From Membranipora membranacea (taxonomy: Eukaryota; Bryozoa; Gymnolaemata; Cheilostomatida; Membraniporidae), in the NCBI GenBank assembly GCA_914767715.1, contig OU612072.1, forward strand, positions 15,500,001-15,564,000: a DNA stretch of 64,000 bases, given 5' to 3'. Positions within the stretch are counted from its first letter, which is position 1, and every line of letters begins with the position of its first letter. Positions 23,468-36,900 of this stretch are shown in pieces. Both the position numbers and the translations under genes were made by a program. Under the pieces are notes generated by a model that saw only the letters and a list, made by a program, of their open reading frames with translations, ran no database searches and was not told the origin of the DNA.

Positions 23468-23992
23468 GATGAAATGACTACTGGTGATTGAGTGATTTGT
23501 TTAATAGCGCTTCGATCAACCAGTCTATAATATATACTCATAACCTACAATAATTTGCTCAATTCAAACAGAAGCTACACCTTTAATCGCTATTTTTGCT
23601 TATTTTCTCAGAAATTTGTAATATTGAATAATAAAACTCAAAATTTGAAATGAACATAGATTGGACCAAATTTGATCAGAATAAACATAGGGTGGAATGC
23701 ACGTGGACTGGAACAAACGTCAAAAATCCTTAAATAAAAAATTTTGTGATGAAAGTTATACCTCATTGGTACAATATATTTATATATAAGTAAAGTTTAA
23801 AGTTCAAGCATTGATCAAGTTCTATGAATTCTGACTGTTTTACTCTGATTAAGTGATATGATGTATAGTGCCAAAGGACTAGGATTTAATTAGATATCCA
23901 CATCACGTCAAATCACATTTTACATTTGGCATGCAATTTTATTCTCATGTGATTTTTCTGATGGAATACATTACTTGCATGGTAACCCTGAT

Positions 23993-24253
23993 CAATAGGT
24001 AAATTCGCGCCCTTGGTATCTATATTAAATAATCATTAATTATAATCATTTTCATGGGGAAATCCAACTGAATAGATTTTATGATTAGGTATACAGTTTT
24101 CCAATGATATTGACATGAGACTTAGAATTATCTCCTCATTGGTAATAGGGAGACAACTTGAATTCAAGTTGGATTCAGTTGGATTTCCCCATGAAAATGA
24201 TTATGATTAATGATTATTTAATATAGATACCAAGGGCGCGAATTTACCTATTG
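23993..24253. mobile_element. MITE with about 90-bp terminal inverted repeats
   Basis: The element begins CAATAGGTAAATTCGCGCCC and ends with its exact reverse complement. The pairing extends inward about 90 bp through TTAATCATTAATTATAATC and ATTTCCCCATG segments. The centre of about 80 bp is unpaired. There is no coding potential and no clear target duplication. Confidence 0.85.
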
Positions 24254-24348
24254 CTACACTCTCTGAGATGATATACCTCCAACACTGGAATAAATCATTG
24301 TTTTCTATTGAGTATTGATATAAACAATATTATTCCATTTCAAAACAA

Positions 24349-27300
24349 CCCAGCAAACGGCAAACATTTCTATACCAGTATGATAACGTTGCTATAACAT
24401 TCAAGATTTCTCGTCAGAGCGTTTTTGTGTGATGTTTTAGTTGCGAAAACTGTGGACACGTTTTAACGTTATGGTCATGTTATTTTAAATATTACTGATT
24501 AACAGCTTTCAAATGTTGTTACCCGACATCGTGAGAGCATTATTTTATAACGTTACCATAACGCCAGGTGACAGCAGATTTCCATGTTATAAAAATGTTA
24601 TGAAATAACATTAAAGAATGATGGTGCAGTATCGTCTTTATTAGGAAGCCTATTTATATGGCATGGTAACATTTTGGCAACATTGCCATATTATTACATG
24701 CATATTTTTTAATTGTCAAGAATTTAATCAAAATTTTAACTTATCAAACTCTGCATCAAAGACAAGTAGCGTGCAACTGTATAAGATCATGAAATCTTGA
24801 AAGATAAATTTACGAATCATCATGTAATAATTCTGCATTTTATTAATATCCACAAAATATAAGAATATAAGAAATCCACAAAAATAAGAACAAAATATGC
24901 TGTAATAACTGATGACGTATGGGGCATTCAATAGAAATGGTGCAAAAACTTATGAAAATAAGGGAAGAAGATAAAAAATTAGTATTGGAAATTGGGAGGA
25001 ATCTAGCATGTATCCAACAGAGTCATCCAATCATCTCGGGAATCCTCTGTGCCCAGTTAGACAGAACCTGTAACAGACAATAGAAAAAAAGGATATGTTA
25101 GATATATATTCACAATAAATTACACTTCAAATTCGTAGCTATATCATATTTGATGGATTATAGCGATGGTTTTTATGAATACCGCAAATAATTACAAAAC
25201 AATTTCAGCAACTATTTCTAAGTGGTTAGGGACAATGTGAGAATAGGTTTATTATGTGAATACTGAGCTGTCTGCCCTTTGTCAGTGTCACTACAACTCC
25301 AAGTTGAATTTAAATCTCAAATGCAAAATATCAAAAAACAATTGGTAATTCAGAAGTCAATCCTTTGAAATTAATTGTGCTTGCCAGAACATTTGCATGC
25401 AAAACATGTTTAGGATAATAAAAATTAAATTGAGGGAACTCTTATCATATATCAAGTCCTTCAAAAAAGTTACCTTCTCTTTTTTGCCACCCTTTTAGTG
25501 AGGGGCAGCTCTCAGTACGCCGGCTATTTTCATATCTATTTCCTTCTGGATATAACACTGCTGTATCAGTGCCCCTACAATACAATAGAATATCAATTTG
25601 ACAATGATTTTTTGCATCTTCTACACACACACATAGTCTTACTCCCTTCAACTTCCTACAGCCGACCCTTGTAAAACTGAAGTCAAGTAGCTTGCTTGAG
25701 TTTATAAAGGGTATTACTAGCATGTCAAAACAAGGCTCAAAGTAGAAGCTACCAGATTTTTAGCTATATCCAGTTACTGACACAGAGGTGCCAATACAAT
25801 TAAAGTACGCTTAATACGATCATGCTCTTTATATTCCAGAAAATCGCCCTCAGCTTGCAACAAGGGTCAATCTCATCTCAATTCAAAACAACAGGAAGAT
25901 AAAAAAATAACTACGCATAAAAAATGGCAAGCATATCACATTAATGATTATTGTCATAATAGGAGGCAACTTACCATTTTCTTGGGAGTACTGACTGTTT
26001 CAATCCTTTACCGCGGTTAAATTAATCCGTTGAGAGTTAATAGTGTACTAGTATAGAGACGCTTGACTAGATAGCACACACATCGAGGGGGTCGGCAACG
26101 AACATTTTATTGGTTGTTGTACCCTGTGATTTAAAAACAATTCATTTATGCATTGGAAAGAACATTCCTTGGAAAATTGTTTAAAATACAATCAGGATAT
26201 TTTTAGTAATTATCAAAGTCATTAGTCGATAAAATTCAGTAGCCGATAAATTCCGGCCGTTACATATTGAAACACTGTGACATCAATGAATCCCCTCTCA
26301 GGTTCATTGGTGACATGACCATAAAATAACAATGGGATGGGACAATGAACAGATGAACATAATGTGGTTATGCTACATGTAAATACACAATTAACTTACA
26401 AAATTATCGCCCTCTTACATAGTTTGCGTAACTCTTCCAAGTTAGGATAATTGGTATGTAAGTAATAATAATCTCTACCTAAGGAAGTGAAATAAGTCTA
26501 TAAGAAGCAGGAAGCACAGGTACTCAGTCCATAATTGACATCAAATTTGACAACTTGAGATACCGGTAGCATATTACAATATGACATAGTAATTATTGCA
26601 TAAATATCAAACATCAAAGCAAGTGTATGGTATAAAATAATGCAAAACTTACAACTTGTGCGGTGACACTGTGTTTGTAATAATGCTGCAGGCTACATCG
26701 TAAGGATAAATTGGAGCGCAGCGTAAAACAGAAATATAAGTTGATACAAAATGGAGGCTCATTGATTAGCTGGTTGGCTGTACGAGTCTTGACAAGAAAG
26801 TGGTGCATAAATTGATGACAAACAAGTCTATACTTAGAATGAGTGTGGTTAATAGTAATCAAGAATTCCATGTAGTGAAATGTAGGGCTGTGGTTTACCA
26901 AAAATGTCAGCATCAACATTTTTAATGGGTAAAAAACTGCTAATAGGTAATTTCTACAGCACTTGATCTGAAAATTTATCTGCATGAATCAGATCTATGA
27001 TACTGATACAAATAGAGATTCGCCTAAGCTGAGATTGATCATTTTTGTTTCAGGTAAAATGGCGAATTATCTAAGCTTTACTTCTTCTTTGGCTGGCAAA
27101 CAAGCTTTTGACCCAGTTTTTCTTGATATGTATGTAGAAATGTTCATTCAAACCTTGCTTCTCAAGAAAACATTATGTAACATTTTCAGTAATTAACAAT
27201 GAACTGAGAGCTGTTACTGTTAGTGAATAATTGTTATTGTTAGGGATTATGTGATTGGCTTTCATCAGTTAGGCATTGGTTGTCATCTATGCGGAATCGG

Positions 27301-27930
27301 GAACTTGCTCTTTTCAAACCTTTTGTGTCATCTCAAACCTTAGAATAAATGATTTTCAGACCTTTTGGATAACAAAGCATTACAGTCACGCTTTTAATTG
27401 AGAGGACCATACAACACTCTCGTAACATTATGGTAATGAAGATGTGTAACCATTATGATAAGAGAATACACTGAATATTGTGACAGTGTTATGAAAAAAC
27501 ATTACTATGATACCTTTTGATTTTAGCGAGATCATTGGTTATAATGTGGTTGTAACAGCGTTACAAAATAATCCTCATAAGATGATCATAAAACAATGTT
27601 GTCATGATGGAAGAACTGTGATGCTATGAAATCGTTACAATCAAATGCTATTTTATAGCATTATCATAACAACATTTAAGTGTTAATTATGAGCTGTTTT
27701 CTTGTCATTACATAATGAGGTTATCATCACATTAAAAATAACATTTGACAAATACTCAGATCTGAAGATTCTGCTATAACAGAATCTGAACATTGTGATT
27801 ACCATTCCGTAACCTATTAGACAATAACCAAAGCCTATCATTTTTACACAATGTTAGCCGAACGTTAGCAGAATGTAATATTAAATATATTTGTATACAA
27901 AACGTTTCACAATGTTCACCGTTTGCTGGG
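24349..27930. mobile_element. 3.6-kb candidate DNA transposon with CCCAGCAAACGG termini
   Basis: The left end starts CCCAGCAAACGGCAAACATT. The right end finishes with the reverse complement type AATGTTCACCGTTTGCTGGG. Both ends are followed inward by sub-terminal stretches rich in AACGTT/ATAACGTTAT-like words. The pentamer AACAA occurs immediately outside each end (24344-24348 and 27931-27935), as expected for a target-site duplication. The interior, roughly 24750-27350, has no transposase I can recognise and only small open frames. It is either a non-autonomous element that captured DNA, or two end-type MITEs that happen to face each other. Confidence 0.5.
26283..26310. repeat. diverged hairpin, CAATGAA family
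   Basis: TCAATGAA and TTCATTGG arms flanked by TGACAT and GTGACATG. This is a shorter and more diverged member of the family at 13851, 19923 and 49417. Confidence 0.45.
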
Positions 27931-27935
27931 AACAA

Positions 27936-29146
27936 GAGCCCAAGTTTGGAAATGGACAGTATCAGTATCAGAAATTTTCATCAATTTTATTGTGGTTGAA
28001 TGAGTGCATGCTTATGCGGAGCTAATTTAGATCACTTGATTTGCGTGGTTTGAGTTAGTTTTATTGTGAAGATCTTACCACTTTGCAGTCAAAGGAATGA
28101 TTGATATGCTAACCAGTAGAAAAGGACACTACTGGTCCTCACTTTAGGTGACAGGTACTTGGAGAGGTGGGAATGTATTGCAAAACTATGATAAGTTTAA
28201 CATTGGGAAACAGAACTGAATATGATGTATAAATCTATTATAATTTGATGATTTATTAATTTTAGTTACTATTGTTTCTGACATCCATAAAAATGCTTGA
28301 TATTGATATTTTTACAATCTATGATATACAGTCCATTATTTGACCTATGAAATGGAATCCATGTCCTTTGGTACTAAGCTCTATGTGCTCTACTATCTTC
28401 CGACCAGTGGAACTACCTCAGAATTTGGGGAACTTGATCAATGAACCGTTGGACTTATATATTGTTATAAGATACAAATGAGTTTTGAAATTCATACCCA
28501 CATTTACGAAGTTTATTTAAGGATTTTCTTAGGTGGTTTGGTCCAGTCTATGTTCATTCCGAAATTTACATTCTCTGAATTTGCTTACAGACTGTGATTT
28601 TGTTTCTTCAAAAATTACAATTTAGAATTCTCCAGATACTGCAAGGCTCATCCTTTGGTCCCAATCACAGACCTTGTGACCTAAAAGCCCCTCAAAAGAA
28701 TTTAGCGTATCACCGGTAGCTGCCCTTGGGCTGTCTGCATGTTAAAACATTGGATATTAGTCTGTCAGATGGTCACAGGGTTCTTCTCCTTATGTGCAGT
28801 ACCGTCTTTATGCTAGGATCTAGATTTGCATGGATCACATCACAAACTGTTGTAACTTTTAATTGTGGAGATTTGAAGTGCGACAACAACTTATCAGACT
28901 TCAAGGTAGTAAAATACCAAGCTTATGTTATTTTGCTGTAATTCAGGATTTTCCCTGTCTGCTATGGGGTAGCAAGATAGTGAGTAAGCCACAGAATTAC
29001 CGCTTTGAAAACAAGCAATGTTGGCTTGAAGCTGAAAGCATTATCATGTAAACCTTGCCTACCAACTTACCCACTGCTTACCACTGCAATCACTGCCATC
29101 ACCGTATTGATGAGTTTGATCTTCTAGCATACAGGATTTCACATAG
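27936..29146. other. non-coding stretch
   Basis: No gene was recognised. A segment near 28629-28690 (CCAGATACTGCAAGGCTCAT and CCTTTGGTCCCAATCACAGA) is one half of the palindromic repeat found complete at 37254-37400. Confidence 0.5.
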
Positions 29147-29845
29147 TTAACTGGGATAACATCTCGTCACTAGCCAATGCTACCAGGACCTCTGGACATA
29201 ACACTCTCAGCCTTCTTCACCACAATGTTAAGTCTTTATAATGAACAAACTTTATTTCTATGAAAGTCTAAATTTATCAAACTCAATTGACATTTTTTCT
29301 ATTTCGGAAACATGGTTGAAACCTGAAATTCCAAACACCATTGTGGACCTCCCTGGCTTTAATATTATCAGATGTGACAGAAAATCAACCACAAAAACAC
29401 GTGGCGGTGGGGCAGCTCTCTATATAAATAATGTTTTAAAGTTTAAAACTATTCAACAACCTCAATCTAAACTGCGAGAATTATGTGACTCTGTTTAGAT
29501 TAACATCAAAACTCAACAAGATGAAGGTAGCTTGATCGTGGCATCCATCTATCTTCCACCTGACGCTGATAAAATGAAATTTATCTCATTATTGAGTGAT
29601 ATTTTACATCAAAAACAGTTCATTCAAAAAAGGTTATGTTATTAGGGGATTTCAACATAAATTGGAACACTAACTCTAGAGAAAAACAACTTATACAACA
29701 GAGTCTCATTTCTACAGGCCTATATCAAGTGATAACAGGGTCATCATTTGTAAGTTACCATGGTAAAGCCTCATCAATCACAATTATGTTAATTGTGACG
29801 TTAATTTAAAGTCAAAACTTTCAAAATTTTAACATGTGACCAGAC
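29147..29845 (+). pseudogene. truncated LINE copy, endonuclease segment
   Basis: This is almost identical to 40940-41620 of the longer LINE in this window. It encodes the start of the apurinic-type endonuclease domain (SISETWLKPEIPN, GFNIIRCDRKSTTKTRGGGAALYIN) and then GDFNINWN. It keeps the GGGAALYI reading frame that is broken in the longer copy. It carries a premature stop after LCDSV and a frameshift before LLGDFN. Both ends are truncated relative to the longer copy. Confidence 0.85.
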
Positions 29846-29990
29846 TAGACATGGAGACCGAATAATGGCATGCACAGGTGGCCTTAACTTACTTATTACA
29901 GAGTCAACGTGAGCACTGAATTGCATATGATTGTCAAAGCAAACCCCTAAAAGTTTGACTGATGAATTTTGTGACATGGTACACATTGGT
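29846..29990 (-). pseudogene. LINE reverse-transcriptase fragment, opposite strand
   Basis: Minus-strand translation gives VKLLGVCFDNHMQFSAHVDSV and then KLRPPVHAI, the thumb-region motif (LGVxxDxxxxFxxHV) of non-LTR reverse transcriptases. It differs from the neighbouring endonuclease fragment in sequence and strand, so two LINE remnants lie back to back here. Confidence 0.65.
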
Positions 29991-30195
29991 ACACTATTTG
30001 GTTTGTTCTGCCATCACTGCAAGAGAGCGTGTATCATCATAAAGGCGCAAAAGTATCGTTCTGAAAATTGTTATTACTTCTGCAATGGTAGCTGTTGGCA
30101 AGGCACTGCAAGGACAGTGTGTTCTGTGATGTGGTAACCACACATCTATACACTGTTGGCTTAGTGCACCTTTCTGCGCAAACCAGACGTTTTTA

Positions 30196-30246
30196 AATCA
30201 TTGGAGCTTTAAATCATTGGAGCTTTAAATCATTGGAGCTTTAAAT
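30196..30246. repeat. 16-bp tandem repeat, about three copies
   Basis: The unit AATCATTGGAGCTTTA repeats three times in a row and then decays. It is a short simple tandem array with no gene overlap. Confidence 0.7.
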
Positions 30247-30589
30247 AACAACTGGAGTTCTGGAAATCTTGATCTATCAGGTACATCATTAAAAAGAGGC
30301 TTTATACACTCAATCATCGCACCACTTTTTGTATCGCAAGTCTACACCTAAAATTCAGGCATTGGGGAGTTGTGTTCTCACACATGCCACTAATTTATAG
30401 TTCACTATGAACAATAGGACATTTTAACCCTGTCAGGTAGGCAAATTCCATTGTAGTTACACATGCGAGATATTTTGACTATAGGTTATGTATTGCCATG
30501 GGATAGATTGGATAGCAGTGTTTCATGAAATTGTTTAATGATAACAGCAACTTTGCTCCATGATTGTGAAACAAACTGTTGATAACATG

Positions 30590-30681
30590 GCGCAGATATT
30601 GCAGCCTAGCCCCTAAGGCAACTGGTATTTCGCCGCCCATGCTTCGGGATGTGGCGTGTGATATGACATCTGATTTTAATC
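30590..30681. mobile_element. 3' end of the tRNA-derived SINE family found at 63733
   Basis: The segments ATTGCAGCC, ATTTCGCC and TTCGGGATGTGGCGTGTGAT follow one another as in the 63870-63955 copy, with substitutions. The tRNA-like head is absent, so this is a 5'-truncated insertion. Confidence 0.65.
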
Positions 30682-30921
30682 AATCTTTTAATCAACCTTA
30701 ATCATAGTTTTTTATCTATTCAAAGGGTATTATGACTGCGATATACTAAAAGTAATAATACTCAAAAAAGAGGTTTCAAATATAGTTTAAGTTATTATAT
30801 AACTGAATAATCATTAACATTTTAATGTGATAGCCCATTAAAATCTACTGTCAACCAAAACATTACAATACAAAAATACATCTAGATAATCGATGAAGGA
30901 ATAAATGTCAAGTTTGTAGTA

Positions 30922-33900
30922 TCATTGAACCAAAGATTTAACTAGCGGATTTCCAATTAGACGAGGGTTCATTGGTTTGGCAGATAAAGAGCCTGCATTT
31001 CTGGAAAAGGCGTTGCCCATTTTTAGCTTGACTTTGTCTGCTGACACAAATAGACGTGTGGCGTAGTCTGTTCGCCAAACAGGTGGATGGGCAATGTCTG
31101 TGTCATCATCGTCAGAGCTCATGAGGTCAGTACAAAGTTTCAAATTATTGATATCCGACTGGCTCATGATGTAAGGTAGTCGGCGTAGCCTCCGCTGAAG
31201 TTTCTAAGACACAAAATCAAAAGTTTGAGGAGTAGAAGAGTCATATCCTAATGAAGATGACTATGTAATTTCTCTTTAATTCCTGGATACATCACCACTT
31301 AACAGTTGACAGAATATTTGTCATGTTTTTAAAAAAAACGTTGAAATTCTGCAATTATGGTGAAGGTTTATGGGTCTTCTTATAATACCAATAGCCTTCA
31401 TCCCTATAATTAGCTATAAAAGGTGATTAAGAAATATCCAGTAAGACAAACAAATGGGCAATGAAGTAGGCTAAGTTTAATCAAGGACTTAAAGACATGT
31501 CATGTCATGTGATTGTCATGTGATTGTCATGTCATGTCATGTCATGTGATTGTCATGTGATTGTCATGTCATGTCATGTCATGTCATGTGATTGTCATGT
31601 CATGTCATTAAAGACATGCCTTTAACTCCTTGGTTTAATACATCAGAATGTAGTACAAAATCACTTACATTGTATTTTTTAGCACTCTTAGCACATTTTG
31701 CTCTAGTTTCTGTAGACCTCTGCTTTACCACTTTCATGTTACGAAACCTCCGATATGATTCCTTACGGGCTTCATGTGCCGTCAATCCTAGAACCTCAGT
31801 TATCCTGTTGCTGAATTCGTTTGCTACTTTTTTGTTAAAGTCACTGGTGTAGCTAAAATAACAAGAACTAACGATATGATCGATTTAAGAAATATTTATT
31901 TGGTGCGCACCACAGTTGCCGATGTAGGTTCCGAACGTTGTCGGGGTTTAAATTATTCTTCAACAAGCAATAACAAAGGGCTGCAGTAGGTTTTTGTGAT
32001 CAATATAAGGGAATGGTAAATGGCTGCACCTTCGCTGAGTGAGATGAATCGAGGACAAACGATAGGGTTATTGTAAGGCTGTATTATTCTTTATAAGCGT
32101 GAGCAGCATTTCGATTTAGAAAATAATACCTACACATATAAGTCTTAATGCCACACAGCATAATGTTTTTCGTGGTGAAAAAGACCATACAGACAATTGC
32201 TCCGAGCAAGCAAATAACAAATGATTGCAAATCTTAAAACTACAAAGGTGAGATTAAATTCTAAAATTTCCTCTCAAAAGTCTGACTCAGTAATAATTTT
32301 AATAATGCTGTAATATGCTCTACTACGTGGGTAACGGTTTGATTTAGAAAACAAAACCAACACAAAGTAGTCCTAATGCCACACACTATAATTATTTTTG
32401 TGGAATTGCTAGACCATACCATCAATAGCGTGCCGAGCAAGAAATTTACAGATTATTATAATTCTTATTACTACGAAGCTGGTGACATGAAATGTTAAAT
32501 TTCCTTCTCAACAATCTTTGAGGCTCAGTAACAATTCAAGCCCTACTGCTAATTAACATTTTAGAATGTTTGCTCTACCGGATGTTATGGTCATCAGAGG
32601 GAACAAGATGTTAAGAAACCAGTCTACTGTAATGGTGTACTTACGTTTCCCCAAGTTTGAAATGTGTCTCTAGCAGCTCGTATAGATTGACAATATCCTT
32701 TTGATTAGTTCCAGCTGTTCTGCAATGTGCTTTACCTGACCTACGTGCTGTAGTTGTGGATATCACTGGTTGCGGTTTGTCAATAGTTTGAGTTTGTAGA
32801 CCGCTCAATGCACATGGTGTTCGAGGTGTGCTTGATGTATGTGATGCAGTATTGTGTTGTGGTGGGACGTTGTCAGTATCACAGCGTGTAATCAGCTGTG
32901 TGCTGGGGGTAGCAGAAGTTGTTGATTGGATGGTGGTCCGTAACATGGGTACTTCAGTGTCATTGGGTAACTCTAAGTCCTGTTGTCCAGTCTTAGTGTC
33001 TCTTTCGCTAAGGGAAATTGGTTCATCACTGTAACAATCCAAACTTGACTTTAACCTGTTAGAGGTCACCGCAATACCCCCATGACTGTCTAGTAGTCCT
33101 TGTGACAGCGTTATATTGTCAGTTTCAGATGGCTTGTGTTTGACAGTAGCACCCTTATCAGGTTTGCCCAACATTTTATATGAGTCTGATGTATGTGCTG
33201 TTGATGATGCCGCTAAAGATCCGGCAGCAGCCACAGAAATGGATTGATAATCAATTTCAACATCATTTGGTAAATCTAACTCTACATCTCGTGGTTCAGT
33301 TTTTACATTCCCTTCAATAAGAGAAGTCGTTCTATCACCGTAATAATCCACACCATCGTCAGACCTTTCTGGGAAAGCAGCAACATCTACAAGGCTTACA
33401 ATTAGTTGTTGTGACAGTGTGTGATTGTCAGCTTCAGTCGGTTCTTGTTTTACAGATCTGTCCAACGTTTTGTATGAGTTTGATGTATTTACTGCTACTG
33501 CCTCTGATGATCTAGCAGTAGCTCCAGATATTGATTTATAATCAATTTCAATGTCATTTGGTAAATCTCTACCCCATGGTTCAGTTTTCACATCCCCTTC
33601 CGAAAGAGAAGACATTTCGTCACCGTAATGATCCAAACCAAAGTCCAACCTATCCGGGATCGATGCATGATGCGTAGATGTTATATCTTTAAATGTGTTC
33701 GAAGCTTTGAATGTAGTTGGTATGGTTTTGGAGAGGGGGCCGCTAGCCGTTATAGGGGCTACCTTGAAGGACTGTTTGAGCAAAGGTACCTCAAGCCGAT
33801 CGCTAGAAGTGAATATTTTGCGTCGCTTCCGTTTATTTTCCAATCTGTAAAAAAAAAGAAAAATTCTCCTTTTCAGCAGAACAATTTTGAACAATATCCA

Positions 33901-36900
33901 AAAACTTGCACGGTCAATATAACATACAACAGCTTCATTTCTGTCTTCATAAATAGATACTCAGGACCGGCCCGTTGTTGTTATAAGGTTTAGAGGACAT
34001 CAATTTATAGCAAACCCGAAACTCGTGAAATAAGATATCATTAGTGTAACATGAAATAATACATGTTTTGTCTATACCAAGTGTCTAGGAAAGCTCTTAT
34101 TAGCCCAAATCAGATAATTCAGTATCTTTGATGCAGATGTGTGCAACTGACGAGAAAATCATGCCCGTTCCGGTCCATCTTTGTGCTGTTATCCGCCCAT
34201 GGCTGGGCAAATATCCATATTCATTCCTGTCAGACTCTTTTTTGCTCAGCCATATCCATACAACGGGTAAAGTTGGCAAACTTCCATGTCAGATGTGGCC
34301 CGAATGTTAATGCCAACCCAGCACTGACCGACCGGCAGAAACTTTTTTTAAGTTTATCAAATAAATGTGTCTGTCTTTCCAGTCCGTCAAGCGCTTACTA
34401 TAAGTATTACTACGCCAAAAACATGGCACAGGATATGGGACAAGAATCCTGCCACAGCACACCTCTGGTTAGCCTGTCTTGACAAGCTTTGTTACCCCAC
34501 CCCCCACCGAACAAAGCTTGTCAATTTTTGCATGCTCGAAATTGAGCAGAGGATTGATCGGATGATAACACTTATCAATTTGTATAGGAAAGTCGGAGTT
34601 GTCTTCAGTTTTACTCCGGGAAGACAACTCCGTTTTCCCTATACAAATTGATTGGTGTTATTTATAGAGATATCTACCCAAACAAACCTCTGCTCAATCT
34701 TGGAAGCAGATCAGATATGATGTCTCTCATTCAAAGAGAGGTCCCTGTGGCCAACCGCTTTTTAATTTTTAGTCCCAGATTTAGCTGAAAGTCCAATCAA
34801 TTGTTTGTTTTTTAAGAAATTTGCCCCCCCCCCCATACCTCCAACAGGAGGCCCTACAGCACACATCCACCCTGCCTGGCCCTCCCACTTAAAACTCAAT
34901 TCCATATGATGGCCTACAAATTACACCAAAAATAGGATCTGTTGATATACCCTTAAAATTATTCTGATAAAAAATCTACCTCCAGATAATCCTGATTTTT
35001 CTCTCGTGTATTAGCATATGTTTTTGGAATACAACTAGCAACAAACTTGAGTGTATTAGACCAACCTTGACGAGACTTGTTCCATGGCTAGGGCTGCATC
35101 CACAACCTTCTTCCTTGTTTCTGGCGTGAATGTTGTTACATTGATTAGCTGCCTGGGAGTAAGAGGGCTGTAGCCCTGTTCAGGTATGTGTATTGTTGGA
35201 ATGGGCCTGTCATTTTCACGGTTGAGCCATAACCTGAATAACAAAAGACATAGTAGAATTTTCTAAATTAATTATAATGTTACAAATCAATTACAATTTT
35301 TTTAATTTAACAATCCATGATAAGACTATCGAAATATTAAAGAAATATATAGTCTAGAGTAGTTATGCAATATTTCACAATGAAAAAGTTGGTAAGATTT
35401 GCATGGTGAAAAATTTCAAAGCTCAAGTTCAAACCGTGAAGAGCATTTAAAACTTTCACCACACAAATCTCACATAAGTAACTGGCTGACTATGTCATAC
35501 ATTGGTCTTTGGGTAGACTTTAATGATCTGATCAATAATTGTCGCATTCAAGGATTCATGCAGAAGGAAATCTTGATGCAGATTTTCATTTGTATAAGCT
35601 ATCTTTGAGAACTTTTCCCAAAATCATATGATACCCTGGATAACTACACATTCCAAACAGTGATACTTCAAACCCCATAAAAAACCATATGGCAAGTGAT
35701 TTGCTGTTATTTTTAAAATTACACTCACTGTTTATGGAGACCCTGTTGGTAAGGATAGTAGTTATTAAATTGATCTGTGTGAAAATGTCGAAAACAGAGC
35801 CGACTTGTTTTCATTGGTCGGAAATATGGCTTCCTCCGTCTGATAAACTCCACCCATATCTGTCTCAGGTTATCATCTTGTGGAAAGGCGTATGTGTGCT
35901 GCTTGGCTTCACAATTCTGGGCACAGCATTTCCTTATTAGAGGCATCTAAAAATGAGAGGGATGTGTTACCGGGGAGAAACACAAGGTACTATAGAGCAA
36001 AACAGTAGCTATGGTTATTGGTTGGGTTATCTTCTCTTGACAGGACAGGCTTAGACTACAGTTATTATTTTTGCTGCTACTTGTCCAAATTGTAATTTAT
36101 TGCCTATTGAAGGGCTTGCGCTTCTTGTTGCATGGTACCTACTCGATAGTGGAAATATTTTCCCCACTGTGAGATTTTCAGGTATTCAGGTTGTAGTAAT
36201 CACAGATAGTGCTTAATGTAAGTAGATCAACAACGGTAACTTATACATCTGATTCTCCAGGGATGCTCACCATATTACACATGATAATCAGAAATCACTC
36301 ATTTACCTCCTTTAATTTTGATTGTCTTTTCAACTCCCGTTTTGCCCTTTCAATAGAAGCCTTTGAAGGTGGCTTTGCAGGCTTTCTGGGTTTGGGTACT
36401 GGAGCAATGGAGGGAACAGCTGTCTTTTTGAGATTGAGATGTGCGGGTTCTCTAAGGAAGAAAAATGTTTACAAATAAATATTTTCTTGACAGGTAAATA
36501 TGTCTCTGCCAGGGATTTTTCTTTCTGCTAGCTTTAGTACCAAAATATATAAGTATTTGACATGTCAAAACCAAACAGTATTATGATAATAGTATAAACA
36601 ACACAGTCAAGCCTAGCCAATGTGTATTGGCCATGGTTAGTGAACTGGAGATGAACCTACCCACCAATCAGAGCCAACACACATTGGTTAAGTCAAGCCT
36701 AAAAAGACTTGTTATGATGTTATGATTGTAGACGTAGGACTTGGCTCTGATTGGCTACATCCAATCAGAGCCAACACATGGCTAACATAGGCCTAATTTT
36801 TCAGGAGAAATGAAATGGCCATATTTTTCCAGTCTTTTGTTTTTAGCGCAAGAGATAATGGCATTGTCACTCACCCTTGGGAAAGATAGTAATCATATCG

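Noticed and set aside
25475-26000. Possible small minus-strand gene (exon-like pieces at about 25977, 25572-25475 and 25064-25012) inside the 3.6-kb element
   Set aside because: Splice-like borders exist but the phases lead to early stops in every combination I tried, and no family is recognisable.
31497-31612. CRISPR-like regular repeats
   Set aside because: The units are simple 5- and 11-bp words without unique spacers, and the genome is clearly eukaryotic.
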